61,203 nucleotides of DNA, from assembly GCF_001427285.1 (NCBI RefSeq), contig NZ_LMFV01000010.1, positions 1-61,203 on the forward strand, read 5' to 3'. The DNA comes from Mesorhizobium sp. Root552. Lineage in GTDB: Bacteria > Pseudomonadota > Alphaproteobacteria > Rhizobiales > Rhizobiaceae. The position numbers were made by a program, and so were the translations under genes. The notes under the pieces are model-generated. The model was not told where the DNA came from, did not search any database, and saw only the letters and a list, made by a program, of their open reading frames with translations. Below, piece by piece: positions 16,678-26,826 of this stretch. Position 1 is the first letter of the stretch; every line of letters begins with the position of its first letter.

Positions 16678-17868
16678 GGTGTTCGCCAAGGCTGAAAAAC
16701 CGCTGCCCGGTCGCAGGCCTTCGCGCATGAAGAATGCACGTAGCGGGGCAAACGTGCGAAGCACATCCAACCCTGCGCTGCGGGCCATCTGGGCAGGCAG
16801 CATGTTGGACAGAAGGGTCATGTTGAGCAGATTGACTGCGCTGCTGCGGGCAAGAATATCGGGGCGCCGCTTGAAGTCGTACGCAGCGAGAGCGTTGGGC
16901 TCACCGGGATCTTGCCGGTTTTTACTTGCAACATCAATGAGATCAGCAACGTCCCTGATGCCGAGGTTGAGACCTTGCGCACCAATGGGGGGGAAGACGT
17001 GGGCGGCTTCACCCACCAGCGCCACGCGGTTGTTGGCGAAACGCCAGGGTGTAGCTGCGGAAAGCGGGTAGATCTGCCGCCCGCTGTCGACTGTCACGCG
17101 GCCAAGCATCGACTGCATCTTTTCCTCGATGCGCACCGACAGCGTGTTGTCATCGAGTGCAGCTAGTTCCTGCGCAATTTCCGGCTCTACCACCCAGACA
17201 AGGCTGGAGCGCTTGCCCGGTAGCGGCACTTGCGTGAACGGCCCGGTTTCGGTGTGGAACTCGGTTGAGGTGAAGGCATGGTCGCTGGTGTGCGCAAAAT
17301 TCAGCACAAGGGCAGCCTGCGGATAGGAGCGCGTGGAAACTGCAATGCCTGCGGCCTCGCGGGCCTGTGACAGCCGTCCGTCAGCTGCAACGGCCAGCGG
17401 TCCGCTGATTTCGTTGCCATTGGTTAGCATTGCTACGGCACGGTCTGCCTCTAGCCGCCAGGCGGAAACAAGAGATTTGTGCCATGCTATTGCCGGCTGG
17501 GATGCCACAGTTTCCGCGAGCGTCTGGTTGAGGACGGCATTCGGCATGTTCAAGCCAAAACGATGCTCGTCGATCTCGCTGGCGCGGAACGTAACGACGG
17601 GGCTGCGAATCAACCGGCTTGTCGCATCGACTATGCGCATGATCTTGAGAGGTGCGGCCTTGTGTGCCAGTGGCTTCAGGACGCCCAACCGATCCAGCAT
17701 AGCAAGCGCAGGGTTCATTAGCGCGGTTGTGCGGCCATCCTGGGCATTTACCTCAGGTCCTACCAACGACACGCCAAAACCGGCATCGGCAAAGGCAAGG
17801 GCGGCGATCAGTCCGGCAGGGCCGGTTCCGGCCACGATGACGCGCGGGTCCAGTTTCTGGTTTGACAT
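16666..17868 (-). CDS. UbiH/UbiF-like FAD-dependent hydroxylase
   Basis: A 400-residue flavoprotein monooxygenase, probably of ubiquinone ring hydroxylation or a related aromatic. The FAD Rossmann motif is VIVAGTGPAGLIAALAFADA at the N-terminus. The second FAD motif is VALVGEAAHVFPPIGAQGLN near residue 293, where the usual G-D is G-E. The middle stretch has AADGRLSQAREAAGI, the D-G motif. The paralogues UbiH, UbiF and UbiL cannot be told apart here. ATG 17868 (MSNQKLDPRVIVAG) is the family-like start; the frame continues upstream without good support. Confidence 0.82.
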   Translation of the reverse strand: MSNQKLDPRVIVAGTGPAGLIAALAFADAGFGVSLVGPEVNAQDGRTTALMNPALAMLDRLGVLKPLAHKAAPLKIMRIVDATSRLIRSPVVTFRASEIDEHRFGLNMPNAVLNQTLAETVASQPAIAWHKSLVSAWRLEADRAVAMLTNGNEISGPLAVAADGRLSQAREAAGIAVSTRSYPQAALVLNFAHTSDHAFTSTEFHTETGPFTQVPLPGKRSSLVWVVEPEIAQELAALDDNTLSVRIEEKMQSMLGRVTVDSGRQIYPLSAATPWRFANNRVALVGEAAHVFPPIGAQGLNLGIRDVADLIDVASKNRQDPGEPNALAAYDFKRRPDILARSSAVNLLNMTLLSNMLPAQMARSAGLDVLRTFAPLRAFFMREGLRPGSGFSALANTLRK

Positions 17869-18074
17869 GACAGTGGCTCCGTATGTGTCAAGTATAGCCC
17901 AAGGGGGCCAGCCTTCAACGCGACGTTTCAGCCGATACATTCAATGCGATTGGTGGGCGAACGATATTTTCTTGTGCGGCCAGCTTGCCTGCTATTAGGT
18001 TCAAGTTGACCGGAGATGTTGGTTGGCTGATCAAGACAATCGTTTGACGCCATTGCAAACTGGACTGGCGGGCT

Positions 18075-18881
18075 GTGAGCAAGAATGTAACTGGCAAGAA
18101 GATCCGGGATCGTATCCCGAGACCCAAGAAGAAGGTGACATGGCCGCAGGCGCGCGCCTTCTCGGTTCACCTGCTTACAGCATCAGGTTCGTTCCTCGCA
18201 TTCGTTTCGCTTGTAGCTGCCAGCGAGGAACGTTGGACGGCGATGTTCTGGTGGCTGGGTCTTGCCTTGTTCGTCGATGGTATCGACGGGCCGATCGCTC
18301 GAAAGCTCGAGGTCAAGGAAATCCTGCCGACCTGGTCGGGCGAACTGCTCGACAACATTATCGACTATGTCACCTACGTGCTGATCCCCGCATTCGCGCT
18401 CTATCAGTTCGGTCTGATGGGCGAGGGACTTTCCTTCCTGTCGGCCGCGATCATCGTGGTTTCCAGCGCAATCTACTACGCCGATACCGGCATGAAGACG
18501 AAGGAGAACTTCTTCAAGGGTTTCCCCGTGGTCTGGAACATGGTCGTGTTCACGCTGTTCGTTGTCGGGCCGGGTGAGTGGGTGTCGTTCGCGGTCGTCG
18601 TCGTCGCCGGCCTGCTTACCTTCGTGCCGATCAATTTCCTGCACCCGGTGCGGGTCAAGCGGCTGCGTCCGATCAACCTGACCGTCACGCTGCTCTGGTG
18701 CGGCTTTGGGGCTATTGCGCTCGCGGAATCCGCCCTTGCCGTGTTCTACAGCCAGATCGGCGTGCTCGCCGAAAATGTCAGCCAATTCACGAAGATAGGC
18801 ATCACCGTAACCGGTCTCTACCTGTTCTGCATCGGCGGCATCATGCAATTCTTTCCTAACCTCGGTGCCAAGAAAGCCTGA
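18075..18881 (+). CDS. pcs: Phosphatidylcholine synthase
   Basis: A 268-residue inner-membrane enzyme that makes phosphatidylcholine in one step from CDP-diacylglycerol and choline, a pathway found in rhizobia, Brucella, Agrobacterium and some Pseudomonas. The CDP-alcohol phosphotransferase motif is intact: DGIDGPIARKLE followed by GELLDNIIDY (D-G-x2-D-G-x2-A-R-x8+-G-x3-D-x3-D). About eight hydrophobic segments follow a basic N-terminus. The start is GTG 18075. The quinone reductase gene begins three bases after its stop, suggesting co-transcription. Confidence 0.95.
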   Translation: MSKNVTGKKIRDRIPRPKKKVTWPQARAFSVHLLTASGSFLAFVSLVAASEERWTAMFWWLGLALFVDGIDGPIARKLEVKEILPTWSGELLDNIIDYVTYVLIPAFALYQFGLMGEGLSFLSAAIIVVSSAIYYADTGMKTKENFFKGFPVVWNMVVFTLFVVGPGEWVSFAVVVVAGLLTFVPINFLHPVRVKRLRPINLTVTLLWCGFGAIALAESALAVFYSQIGVLAENVSQFTKIGITVTGLYLFCIGGIMQFFPNLGAKKA

Positions 18882-18883
18882 TC

Positions 18884-19861
18884 ATGCCCAAAGCAATTCG
18901 CGTCCATGCCCACGGCGGGCCGGGAGCTCTCGTCTATGAAGATTTCGAGCCGGGTCGTCCGACCAAGGGGCAGATCAGGGTCAGGCACACCGCCATCGGT
19001 CTCAATTTCATCGACGTCTACTACCGAACCGGGCTTTACCCGGCACCCGATGGCCTGCCGCTGATACCTGGTGGCGAGGCGGCGGGCGTCGTCGTCGAAG
19101 TGGGTGAAGGAGTAGACTGGCTCCAGCCGGGTGACCGGGTCGCCTATGCGGTGAAACTGGGCGCCTATGCCGAGGAACGCCTTATCGAAGCCGATCAGGT
19201 TGTCAAAGTTCCGGGTGGCATCAGCGACGAACAAGCGGCGGCCATGATGCTGAAAGGCATGACCGCTGAGTATCTCCTGCTGCGCACGTTCAAGGTGAAA
19301 GCGGACGACACCATCCTTTACCATGCTGCCGCCGGAGGCGTCGGCCTCATCCTTGGCCAATGGGCAAAGCACCTGGGAGCCACGGTAATCGGCACGGCCG
19401 GGTCGCCCGACAAGATCGAATTGGCCAAGGCGCACGGCTTCGACCATGTCATCGACTATCGCAAGCAGGACTTCGTGGCCGAGGTGGTAAAGCTTACAGG
19501 CGGACGGAAATGCGATGTCGTCTACGATTCCGTGGGCAACGACACATTCCCCGGCTCGCTCGATTGCCTGCGCCCGTTGGGGACTTTCGTGTCATTCGGG
19601 CAGTCGTCGGGGCCGATCCCGCCATTCAGCATCAACCTGTTGGCTCAGAAGGGTTCGCTGTTCGCGACCCGGCCGTCGTTGTTCGCGTACAATGCGAAGC
19701 GTGCCGACCTGGAAGCATCGGCGAAGGCGCTGTTCGATGTCGTTGCGAGCGGGGCGGTCCAGATCAAGATAAACCAGCGCTATGCCTTGAAGGATGCCGC
19801 GCGGGCGCATAGCGATCTCGAGGGACGCAAGACCACCGGAACGACCATCCTTCTCCCATAG
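18884..19861 (+). CDS. qor: NADPH:quinone oxidoreductase (zeta-crystallin type)
   Basis: A 325-residue zinc-free member of the medium-chain dehydrogenase family, close to the full length of QorA. The N-terminal GroES-like half has the quinone-reductase pattern HTAIGLNFIDVYYRTGLYP, and the NADPH site is HAAAGGVGLILGQWAKHLGA near residue 148 (A-x-x-G-G-V-G). It reduces quinones by one electron. No zinc ligands are seen, as expected. It follows pcs closely and a 130-base gap with no gene separates it from the ABC transporter operon. Confidence 0.9.
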   Translation: MPKAIRVHAHGGPGALVYEDFEPGRPTKGQIRVRHTAIGLNFIDVYYRTGLYPAPDGLPLIPGGEAAGVVVEVGEGVDWLQPGDRVAYAVKLGAYAEERLIEADQVVKVPGGISDEQAAAMMLKGMTAEYLLLRTFKVKADDTILYHAAAGGVGLILGQWAKHLGATVIGTAGSPDKIELAKAHGFDHVIDYRKQDFVAEVVKLTGGRKCDVVYDSVGNDTFPGSLDCLRPLGTFVSFGQSSGPIPPFSINLLAQKGSLFATRPSLFAYNAKRADLEASAKALFDVVASGAVQIKINQRYALKDAARAHSDLEGRKTTGTTILLP

Positions 19862-19992
19862 TAGCATTCCCAACTGGCCCTGAAATTCTTGAAGCTCTTT
19901 CAAACTGCGGGACGCTTTGCGTAATTTCCCAGTCGCGCCTACGATAGCTTTGGGAACACAGAACATATCTGGCATACCGGATGGGAGGCACT

Positions 19993-21558
19993 GTGAGTGT
20001 ACAAGAGAACGCTGTGAACCTGTTGGAGGTTCGCGGCCTTACCAAGATATTCGGCTCCCTCAAGGCGTGCGATCATATCGACTTGGCGATTGCCAAAGGC
20101 GAAATCCATGCATTGCTAGGAGAAAACGGAGCGGGCAAGTCCACTCTGGTCAAGATGCTGTTCGGCTCCCTGGAGCCGAACGCGGGCGACATTTTCTGGA
20201 ATGGCCAGAAGGTCAACATTGCGAACCCCGGTGCGGCCAAGAAGCTTGGCATCGGCATGGTGTTCCAGCACTTTTCGCTGTTCGAAGCGCTGACTGCGGC
20301 CGAAAACATTGCGCTGTCGCTGGATGACGGCGCGCCGATTGGCACGATCGCAGCCAAGGCGAGGGCGCTTTCCTACAGCTACGGCCTGCCGCTCGATCCA
20401 GAATCGCTGGTCGGCGACCTGTCCGTTGGCGAACGCCAGCGCATCGAAATCATCCGCTGCCTGTTGCAGACGCCGCAGCTCATCATTCTCGACGAGCCGA
20501 CTTCCGTGCTGACGCCGCAGGAAGCGGACAAGCTGTTCGAGACGCTGGAACGACTGCGGTCTGAAGGCAAATCGATCCTCTATATTTCTCACCGCCTCGA
20601 AGAGGTAAAGCGCATGTGCGACCGCGCCACCGTGCTGCGGCACGGCAAAGTGGTGGGTCATTGCAATCCGCGTGAGGAAACTGCCTCTTCACTCGCGAGA
20701 ATGATGGTCGGCAACGAGGTTCATGCCGTTGTGCGCCAGCCCGTCGAAGGCATCGACAAGGCGCAATCCCTGCTTGAGATCGTCAATCTCAGCCGCCAGC
20801 CGGCAACGCCCTTTTCCATTCCGTTGAAGAACATCAACCTGTCGGTGCGCGCCGGCGAGGTCATCGGCATCGCCGGGGTGGCCGGAAACGGCCAGGGCGA
20901 GTTCTTCGAGGCGGTTTCCGGCGAAGTATTGCAGCAAGATGCTGCTTCGGTGCGCATACGCGGCAAGAATGCCGGCGGGCTCACCATAACGGGCAGGCGG
21001 CTTCTCGGAGCGGCCTTCGTGCCTGAGGAGCGGCTTGGCCACGGTGCTGCCCCACGCATGAAGCTGTCGGAGAACCTCTTGCTGTCGCGCCATGCGACCG
21101 ACGGGAAAATGTTTGTGGGAACAGGCGGCACCGTCAACAGCAGCAGCATCTACAGTGCCGCCCAACGGATTATCGAGGTGATGGACGTTCGCAAGAGCGC
21201 TCCTGACCCGGAGGCAGCCGCGCTATCCGGCGGCAATCTGCAGAAGTTCATTGTCGGGCGCGAACTCGACCGCAAGCCCGCTGTCATGGTCGTCAACCAG
21301 CCGACCTGGGGCGTCGATGCGGGCGCCGCCGCCCATATCCGCCAAGCACTGATCGAACTGGCGCGCAGCGGATCGGCCGTCCTGGTGATAAGCCAGGACC
21401 TGGATGAATTGTTCGAGATATCGGACTCCATTGCCGTCATGCATAATGGTGAGTTGTCGAGACCTCTGCCCATTGCCGAAGCCACCTTCGAAAAGATTGG
21501 ATTGCTGATGGGTGGTGCGGAACCCGGCCATACCGAACATGCAGCGGAGGTCGCGTGA
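19993..21558 (+). CDS. BMP-type ABC importer, double ATPase subunit
   Basis: A 521-residue protein with two ATPase domains, as in nucleoside (NupA/YufO-like) importers. The first has Walker A LLGENGAGKSTLVKML, signature LSVGERQRIEI and Walker B LIILDEPTSVLTP. The second half is degenerate: GVAGNGQGEFFEAV in place of Walker A and VMVVNQPTWGVD in place of Walker B, but keeps LSGGNLQKFIVGREL, which is usual for this family. I prefer GTG 19993 because GGGAGG lies four bases before it; ATG 19981 contains that site. First gene of a four-gene operon. Confidence 0.88.
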   Translation: MSVQENAVNLLEVRGLTKIFGSLKACDHIDLAIAKGEIHALLGENGAGKSTLVKMLFGSLEPNAGDIFWNGQKVNIANPGAAKKLGIGMVFQHFSLFEALTAAENIALSLDDGAPIGTIAAKARALSYSYGLPLDPESLVGDLSVGERQRIEIIRCLLQTPQLIILDEPTSVLTPQEADKLFETLERLRSEGKSILYISHRLEEVKRMCDRATVLRHGKVVGHCNPREETASSLARMMVGNEVHAVVRQPVEGIDKAQSLLEIVNLSRQPATPFSIPLKNINLSVRAGEVIGIAGVAGNGQGEFFEAVSGEVLQQDAASVRIRGKNAGGLTITGRRLLGAAFVPEERLGHGAAPRMKLSENLLLSRHATDGKMFVGTGGTVNSSSIYSAAQRIIEVMDVRKSAPDPEAAALSGGNLQKFIVGRELDRKPAVMVVNQPTWGVDAGAAAHIRQALIELARSGSAVLVISQDLDELFEISDSIAVMHNGELSRPLPIAEATFEKIGLLMGGAEPGHTEHAAEVA

Positions 21559-22667
21559 TGCGTCTCGAACTGGTAAAACGCCCGCAGCGTTCAATGCTGT
21601 TTTCAATGCTGTCGCCGTTCATTGCCTTTGCGCTGACGGTGATCGCCGGTGCGCTCATGTTCGCCTTTCTCGGCGTCAATCCGGCAACGGCACTCTTCAC
21701 CTACTTCATTTCGCCGATTACCGAGGTGTGGCAGATCCACGAACTGGCGATCAAGGCCGCGCCTCTGATCCTTATCGCAGTCGGACTTTCGGTCTGCTAC
21801 CGGGCCAATATCTGGAACATCGGCGCGGAAGGGCAGTTCGTTATCGGCGCAATTGCCGGCTCGATCATTCCGGTGCTCTATCCGGAGATGCAGGGGCCGT
21901 TCGTGCTGCCGATGATGCTGCTGATGGGAATGGTAGGCGGCGCGCTCTACGCCGGTATCCCGGCGTTCCTCAAGGCCCGTTTCGGCACCAATGAAATCCT
22001 GACCAGCCTGATGCTGGTCTATGTGGCGCAATTGTTCCTCGACTGGATGGTGCGCGGTCCCTGGCGCGATCCGAAGGGGTTCAATTTCCCGCAAACGGTG
22101 CAGTTCAACAGTTCCGCGGTCCTGCCTGAAATCATGCCGATGTCCGGGCGGGCCAATTGGGGTTTCCTGTTTGCGCTGATAGCCGCGGTGCTGATCTGGT
22201 TCATGATGAGCCGTATGTTGAAGGGCTTCGAGGTGCGCGTGCTCGGCTCCAGCCCACGGGCAGGGCGCTTCGCAGGCTTCAGCCTGAACCGCATGGTGTT
22301 CTTCGCATTCATGGTGTCGGGCGCGCTGGCGGGATTGGCCGGAATTTCCGAAGTGTCTGGCGCGATTGGCCAATTGCAGCCAAGCATATCGCCCGGCTAT
22401 GGCTTTACCGCGATTATCGTTGCTTTCCTTGGCCGTTTGAACCCGCTTGGCATTGTCGCCGCAGGGTTGGTGCTGGGCTTGACCTATCTCGGTGGCGAGG
22501 CAGCCCAAAGCGTGCTCGGAATTTCCGACAAGGTTGCCCGGGTGTTTCAAGGCATGCTGCTGTTCTTCGTGCTCGGTTGCGACACGCTGATCCACTACCG
22601 CATCCGTCTGGTCGGTCTTGGTGCGCCCAAACCGCAAGTCGCGGCAAAGCTTGAGGAGGCACGCTGA
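21558..22667 (+). CDS. BMP-type ABC importer permease 1
   Basis: A 369-residue inner-membrane permease with about ten helices, of the branched-chain/ribose-type permease superfamily. The conserved cytoplasmic coupling region is visible near residue 228 (FEVRVLGSSPRAGRFAGFSL). The ATG overlaps the stop of the ATPase gene (TGATG), and its own stop overlaps the ATG of the next permease, so the three are translationally coupled. The partner permease, ATPase and binding protein indicate nucleoside or similar uptake; the exact substrate cannot be read. Confidence 0.88.
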   Translation: MRLELVKRPQRSMLFSMLSPFIAFALTVIAGALMFAFLGVNPATALFTYFISPITEVWQIHELAIKAAPLILIAVGLSVCYRANIWNIGAEGQFVIGAIAGSIIPVLYPEMQGPFVLPMMLLMGMVGGALYAGIPAFLKARFGTNEILTSLMLVYVAQLFLDWMVRGPWRDPKGFNFPQTVQFNSSAVLPEIMPMSGRANWGFLFALIAAVLIWFMMSRMLKGFEVRVLGSSPRAGRFAGFSLNRMVFFAFMVSGALAGLAGISEVSGAIGQLQPSISPGYGFTAIIVAFLGRLNPLGIVAAGLVLGLTYLGGEAAQSVLGISDKVARVFQGMLLFFVLGCDTLIHYRIRLVGLGAPKPQVAAKLEEAR

Positions 22668-23587
22668 TGGATATCACCGTCAACATTCTGATGACGATTG
22701 CCACGGCCGCGACCCCGCTGCTGATTGCAGCAATCGGTGAACTGGTGGTCGAACGTTCCGGCGTTCTCAACCTTGGTGTCGAGGGCATGATGGTGATGGG
22801 TACCATCGGCGGATTCGGCGCAGCGTACCTCACCGGAAATCCGTGGATCGGACTTTTCGCGGGTATAGCGCTTGGTGCGATTTTCTCGCTGCTTTTTGCC
22901 GTGATGACGCTTTCGCTTGCCACCAACCAGGTGGCGACTGGACTTTCGTTGACGATCCTGGGCCTTGGCCTGTCCGGCATGATGGGCACGAACTTCGTCG
23001 GTCTTCCCGGCGAGCGCCTGCCCAACCTCTATATTCCGGTGCTCACCGACATACCGGTGATAGGTCGCCTGCTGTTCGGCCAGGACCCGATCTTCTACAT
23101 GTCGATCGTGTTGGTTATCGCCGTCGCCTGGTTCCTGTTCAGGACCAGGACCGGACTTACGCTGCGCTCGATTGGCGACAGCCACACCTCGGCTCACGCG
23201 CTTGGCATCCAGGTTATCCGCTATCGCTATCTGGCGGTCGTCTTCGGCGGTGCCTGTGCCGGCCTTGCTGGGGCGCACCTGTCGCTGGTCTACACGCCGC
23301 AATGGGTCGAGAACATGACTGCGGGCCGCGGCTGGATCGCACTTGCGCTGGTGGTGTTCGCCTCGTGGCGTCCGCTCCGGGTCTTGGCGGGCGCATATAT
23401 CTTCGGCGCGGTATGGATCGGACAGCTTCATGCACAGGCTTTTGGCATTCCTGTGCCTTCGCAATTTCTTTCTTCGCTGCCCTATCTGGCAACCATCGTG
23501 GTTCTTGTTCTAATCTCGCGCAACAAGCGCCTGACCATGATGAATACGCCAGCTTCCCTTGGGCAGCCATTCGTGCCAGATCGCTAA
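22667..23587 (+). CDS. BMP-type ABC importer permease 2
   Basis: A 306-residue inner-membrane permease with eight to nine helices. Family patterns: ERSGVLNLGVEGMMVMGTIG near residue 27 and LTLRSIGDSHTSAHALGIQV near residue 165, the coupling loop. It forms a heterodimer with the preceding permease. The 40-base gap to the binding-protein gene contains GAGAGGTAAC as ribosome binding site for that gene. Confidence 0.9.
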   Translation: MDITVNILMTIATAATPLLIAAIGELVVERSGVLNLGVEGMMVMGTIGGFGAAYLTGNPWIGLFAGIALGAIFSLLFAVMTLSLATNQVATGLSLTILGLGLSGMMGTNFVGLPGERLPNLYIPVLTDIPVIGRLLFGQDPIFYMSIVLVIAVAWFLFRTRTGLTLRSIGDSHTSAHALGIQVIRYRYLAVVFGGACAGLAGAHLSLVYTPQWVENMTAGRGWIALALVVFASWRPLRVLAGAYIFGAVWIGQLHAQAFGIPVPSQFLSSLPYLATIVVLVLISRNKRLTMMNTPASLGQPFVPDR

Positions 23588-23627
23588 CAACAAGCAGAAG
23601 CCCAGTGGCTAAACACAGAGAGGTAAC

Positions 23628-24698
23628 ATGATGAAAAAACTGCTTATTGCGCTTGCAGCCACCGCTGCGACGCTTTCCTTCGCCGCGACAGTGCAGGCGC
23701 AGGAAAAACTGAAGGCCTGCTGGGTCTATGTCGGCCCCATCGGCGACTTCGGTTACTCCTATCAGCACGACCAGGGACGCCTCGCGGTCGAGAAGCAATT
23801 CGGCGACAAGGTCGAGACGGCTTACCTCGAGAACGTCGCCGAAGGCCCGGACGCGGAGCGCGCCTTCGAGCGCCTTGCGCGCCAAGGCTGCAAGATCATC
23901 TTCGGAACCTCGTTCGGCTTCATGGATGCCGAGGTCAAGGTCGCCGCGAAATTCCCGGACATCAAGTTCGAGCACGCGACTGGCTACAAGATGGGCGACA
24001 ATCTGGGCATCTACAACGCGCGCTTCTATGAAGGCCGCTACGTGATCGGCCAGATCGCTGCCAAGCAGTCGAAGGCTGGCGTCGCCGGCTACATCGTGTC
24101 GTTCCCGATCCCGGAAGTCGTGATGGGCATCAACGCCTTCATGCTGGGTGCGCAGTCCGTCAATCCTGACTTCAAGGTCAAGATCGTGTGGGTGAACTCC
24201 TGGTTCGATCCGGGCAAGGAAGCCGACGCTGCCAAGGCCCTGTTCGACCAGGGCGCTGATATCATCGTGCAGCACACCGACTCCACAGCGCCTTTGCAGG
24301 TTGCCCAGGAGCGCGGCTTGCACGGCTTTGGCCAGGCTTCGGACATGATTACCTTTGCGCCGAAGTCGCAGTACACCGCGATCGTCGATGATTGGGGTCC
24401 GTACTATATCGAGCGTATCGGCGAAGTGCTGGCCGGGACCTGGAAGCCTGAGGATCGTTGGGAAGGCATCAAGGAAGGCGCGGTGCTCATGGCTCCGTAC
24501 ACCAACCTGCCGGATGACGTTGCAGCTGCTGCGAAGGAAACCGAAGCCAAGATTGCTGGCGGCTGGAACCCCTTCACCGGCCCGGTTGCCAAGCAGGACG
24601 GCAGCGAGTGGCTGAAGGACGGCGAAGTTGCCGACGACAAGACGCTGCTCGGCATGAACTTCTACGTCAAGGGCGTGGACGACAAGCTGCCGCAGTAA
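23628..24698 (+). CDS. BMP family ABC importer substrate-binding protein
   Basis: A 356-residue periplasmic protein with a clear signal peptide (MMKKLLIALAATAATLSFAA, cleavage after VQA). The mature part begins EKLKACWVYVGPIGDFGYSY, and has YLENVAEGPDAE and IVQHTDSTAPLQVAQERG, typical of the BMP/PnrA-like family, which bind purine nucleosides or related ligands. Not a lipoprotein here: no lipobox cysteine. It is last in the operon and is followed by a strong bidirectional terminator. A truncated paralogue lies at 33.1-33.3 kb. Confidence 0.92.
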   Translation: MMKKLLIALAATAATLSFAATVQAQEKLKACWVYVGPIGDFGYSYQHDQGRLAVEKQFGDKVETAYLENVAEGPDAERAFERLARQGCKIIFGTSFGFMDAEVKVAAKFPDIKFEHATGYKMGDNLGIYNARFYEGRYVIGQIAAKQSKAGVAGYIVSFPIPEVVMGINAFMLGAQSVNPDFKVKIVWVNSWFDPGKEADAAKALFDQGADIIVQHTDSTAPLQVAQERGLHGFGQASDMITFAPKSQYTAIVDDWGPYYIERIGEVLAGTWKPEDRWEGIKEGAVLMAPYTNLPDDVAAAAKETEAKIAGGWNPFTGPVAKQDGSEWLKDGEVADDKTLLGMNFYVKGVDDKLPQ

Positions 24699-24722
24699 GG
24701 CATGCGGTAAAACCGCAGAATG

Positions 24723-24749
24723 AAAAGGGCGCCTCGCGGCGCCCTTTTT
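24723..24749. terminator. Bidirectional intrinsic terminator
   Basis: AAAAGGGCGCC, loop TCGC, then GGCGCCC and five T. A GC-rich stem flanked by A and T runs on both sides serves both the ABC operon (plus) and rimO (minus), which converge here. Confidence 0.92.
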
Positions 24750-24773
24750 GCTTTCATGGATTTTGACCGAGGG

Positions 24774-26087
24774 TCAGACGGCCGTTCCGTAAAGGTCGTA
24801 AGCGTCGCTGCGCTCGATCTTGACCGTTACGATGTCGCCGGTACGCAGCGGACGGCGCGACTGGATGTGCACTGATCCGTCGATTTCCGGCGCGTCGTAT
24901 CTGGTGCGGCCTTTGCCGGCGTTGCCGTGCGCCTCGTCGATGATGACGGGCAGGCGCTTGCCGACTTTCCTGGCCAACTGAGCCGCGGAAATCTTCTGCT
25001 GCCGCTGCATGAACCGGTGCCAGCGGGCTTCCTTGATTTCCTGCGGCACTTGCTCGAGGCCGAGGTCGTTGGAGCGCGCACCTTTGACAGGCTCGTATTT
25101 GAAGCAGCCGGCGCGGTCGATTTTCGCCTCGTCAAGCCAGTCGAGCAGCATCTCGAAATCTTCTTCGGTTTCGCCGGGGAAGCCGACGATGAAGGTGGAG
25201 CGGATCGCCAGGTCGGGGCAATCCTCTCGCCATGAACGGATGCGGTCCAGCGTCTTTTCGCCATGGGCGGGCCGACGCATGTTCTTCAACACTTGCGGCG
25301 AGGCGTGCTGGAACGGGATGTCGAGGTAAGGCAGGATCTTGCCATCCGCCATCAGCGGAATGACATCGGCGACGTGGGGGTAGGGGTACACGTAGTGCAT
25401 GCGCACCCATACGCCGAGCTTGCCCAGTTCTTCGGAAAGGTCGAGGAATTTCGCGCGAACCTCGCGGTCCTGCCAGACGCTCGTCTGGTACTTGATGTCG
25501 ACGCCATAGGCGCTGGTGTCCTGCGAGATGACGAGGATTTCCTTCACGCCGGCCTTTGCAAGCTTTTCGGCTTCGCGCAGCACATCGGCGGCGGGGCGCG
25601 AGACGAGGTCTCCGCGCAGTGCGGGAATGATGCAGAAGGTGCAGCGGTTGTTGCAGCCTTCGGAAATCTTCAGATAGGCGTAGTGGCGTGGCGTGAGCTT
25701 GACGCCCTGCGGCGGCAGAAGGTCGATATAGGGGTCATGCGCCGGTGGAGCCGCTTCGTGCACCGCTGCCATCACGCTTTCGTAGGCTTGCGGTCCCGTG
25801 ATCGCCAGTACGTTCGGGTGCTTCTCGCGGATCAGGTCAGGGGTCGCTCCCATGCAGCCGGTAACGATGACCTTGCCGTTTTCCTTGAGCGCCGTGCCGA
25901 TCGCGCCAAGCGATTCTTCACGCGCCGAATCGAGGAAGCCGCAGGTGTTGACCACGACGAGGTCTGCTCCGTCATGCTTGCGGGCGATCTCGTAGCCCTC
26001 GGCGCGCAGGCGGGTGATGATGCGCTCGGAATCCACGAGTGCCTTTGGGCATCCGAGGCTGACGAAGCTCACGCGAGGGGTTGACAT
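24774..26087 (-). CDS. rimO: Ribosomal protein S12 methylthiotransferase RimO
   Basis: A 437-residue radical-SAM enzyme with two iron-sulfur clusters that adds a methylthio group to the conserved Asp of ribosomal protein S12. The N-terminal domain holds its three cluster cysteines in [21 protein letters not shown] and VTGCMGA. The radical-SAM triad is [19 protein letters not shown] near residue 147 (C-x3-C-x2-C). A C-terminal TRAM domain ends the protein ([18 protein letters not shown]). Length and motif order fit RimO rather than MiaB. Convergent with the ABC operon. Confidence 0.95.
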   Translation of the reverse strand: MSTPRVSFVSLGCPKALVDSERIITRLRAEGYEIARKHDGADLVVVNTCGFLDSAREESLGAIGTALKENGKVIVTGCMGATPDLIREKHPNVLAITGPQAYESVMAAVHEAAPPAHDPYIDLLPPQGVKLTPRHYAYLKISEGCNNRCTFCIIPALRGDLVSRPAADVLREAEKLAKAGVKEILVISQDTSAYGVDIKYQTSVWQDREVRAKFLDLSEELGKLGVWVRMHYVYPYPHVADVIPLMADGKILPYLDIPFQHASPQVLKNMRRPAHGEKTLDRIRSWREDCPDLAIRSTFIVGFPGETEEDFEMLLDWLDEAKIDRAGCFKYEPVKGARSNDLGLEQVPQEIKEARWHRFMQRQQKISAAQLARKVGKRLPVIIDEAHGNAGKGRTRYDAPEIDGSVHIQSRRPLRTGDIVTVKIERSDAYDLYGTAV

Positions 26088-26166
26088 GCAAATTTTCCAG
26101 AAAAAGTGATTGCGGCGGGCCTGTTATCACAGTTCCCGCCGCATGGATACGCTTTGCCTTGGTCGT

Positions 26167-26826
26167 CTAGGCGAGGGCAACGCTGAGGTGTGGCCAGACC
26201 TCCACCGTGCCGCGATAGATCATGTCGAGCGCTACATAGAGGATGATGAGCAGGCCGACATAGGCGATCCAGCGATAGCGATGCAGGAGCCTGGCGATGA
26301 AGGATGCCGCCAGGCCCATCAGCGCGATCGAGAGGACGAGACCGATGACCAGCACGGTGAGATGGTCGCGCGCGGCGCCGGCGACGGCCAGCACGTTGTC
26401 GAGGGACATGGAAACGTCGGCGATGACGATCTGTGTCGCCGCTTGGCCAAGTGTCTTCCGCCTTGCCTTGCCGGCCACCACCCTGTCGCCATCCAGGTCG
26501 GCGTCGGATAAGGCTTCGGTCGCTTCGTGTTCATCTTCGTGCGACGTGCGCAGTTCGCGCCACATCTTCCAGCAGACCCACAGCAGAAGGATGCCGCCGA
26601 CGAGCAGGAGGCCGAGTATCGCAAGGAGCTGGACGGTGATGATGGCAAAGCCGATGCGCAGGACCGTCGCGGCGATGACGCCGATCAGGATTGCCTTCTT
26701 CCGCTGCTCGGCGGGCAGGCCTGCGGCAGCGAGCCCGATGACGATTGCGTTGTCTCCGGCCAATACAAGATCGATTGCAATTACCTGCAGGAGCGCGGTG
26801 AACCCTGCCGCTGTGAAGATTTCCAT
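26167..26826 (-). CDS. TerC family integral membrane protein
   Basis: A 219-residue protein with about seven helices. TerC-family marks: IDLVLAGDNAIVIGLAAAGL near residue 18 and VIADVSMSLDNVLAVAGAA near residue 133, the two repeated acidic motifs thought to bind metal. Family members export Mn2+ or take part in tellurite resistance and secreted-protein metalation. A cytoplasmic acidic loop separates the two halves. I looked for a manganese riboswitch in the roughly 150-base upstream leader and could not recognise one. Probably monocistronic. Confidence 0.88.
   Translation of the reverse strand: MEIFTAAGFTALLQVIAIDLVLAGDNAIVIGLAAAGLPAEQRKKAILIGVIAATVLRIGFAIITVQLLAILGLLLVGGILLLWVCWKMWRELRTSHEDEHEATEALSDADLDGDRVVAGKARRKTLGQAATQIVIADVSMSLDNVLAVAGAARDHLTVLVIGLVLSIALMGLAASFIARLLHRYRWIAYVGLLIILYVALDMIYRGTVEVWPHLSVALA

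Noticed and set aside
19993..24698. Double-ATPase ABC operon as a novel transporter
   Set aside because: Gene order and motifs, including the degenerate second ATPase site, match ordinary BMP-type nucleoside importers.
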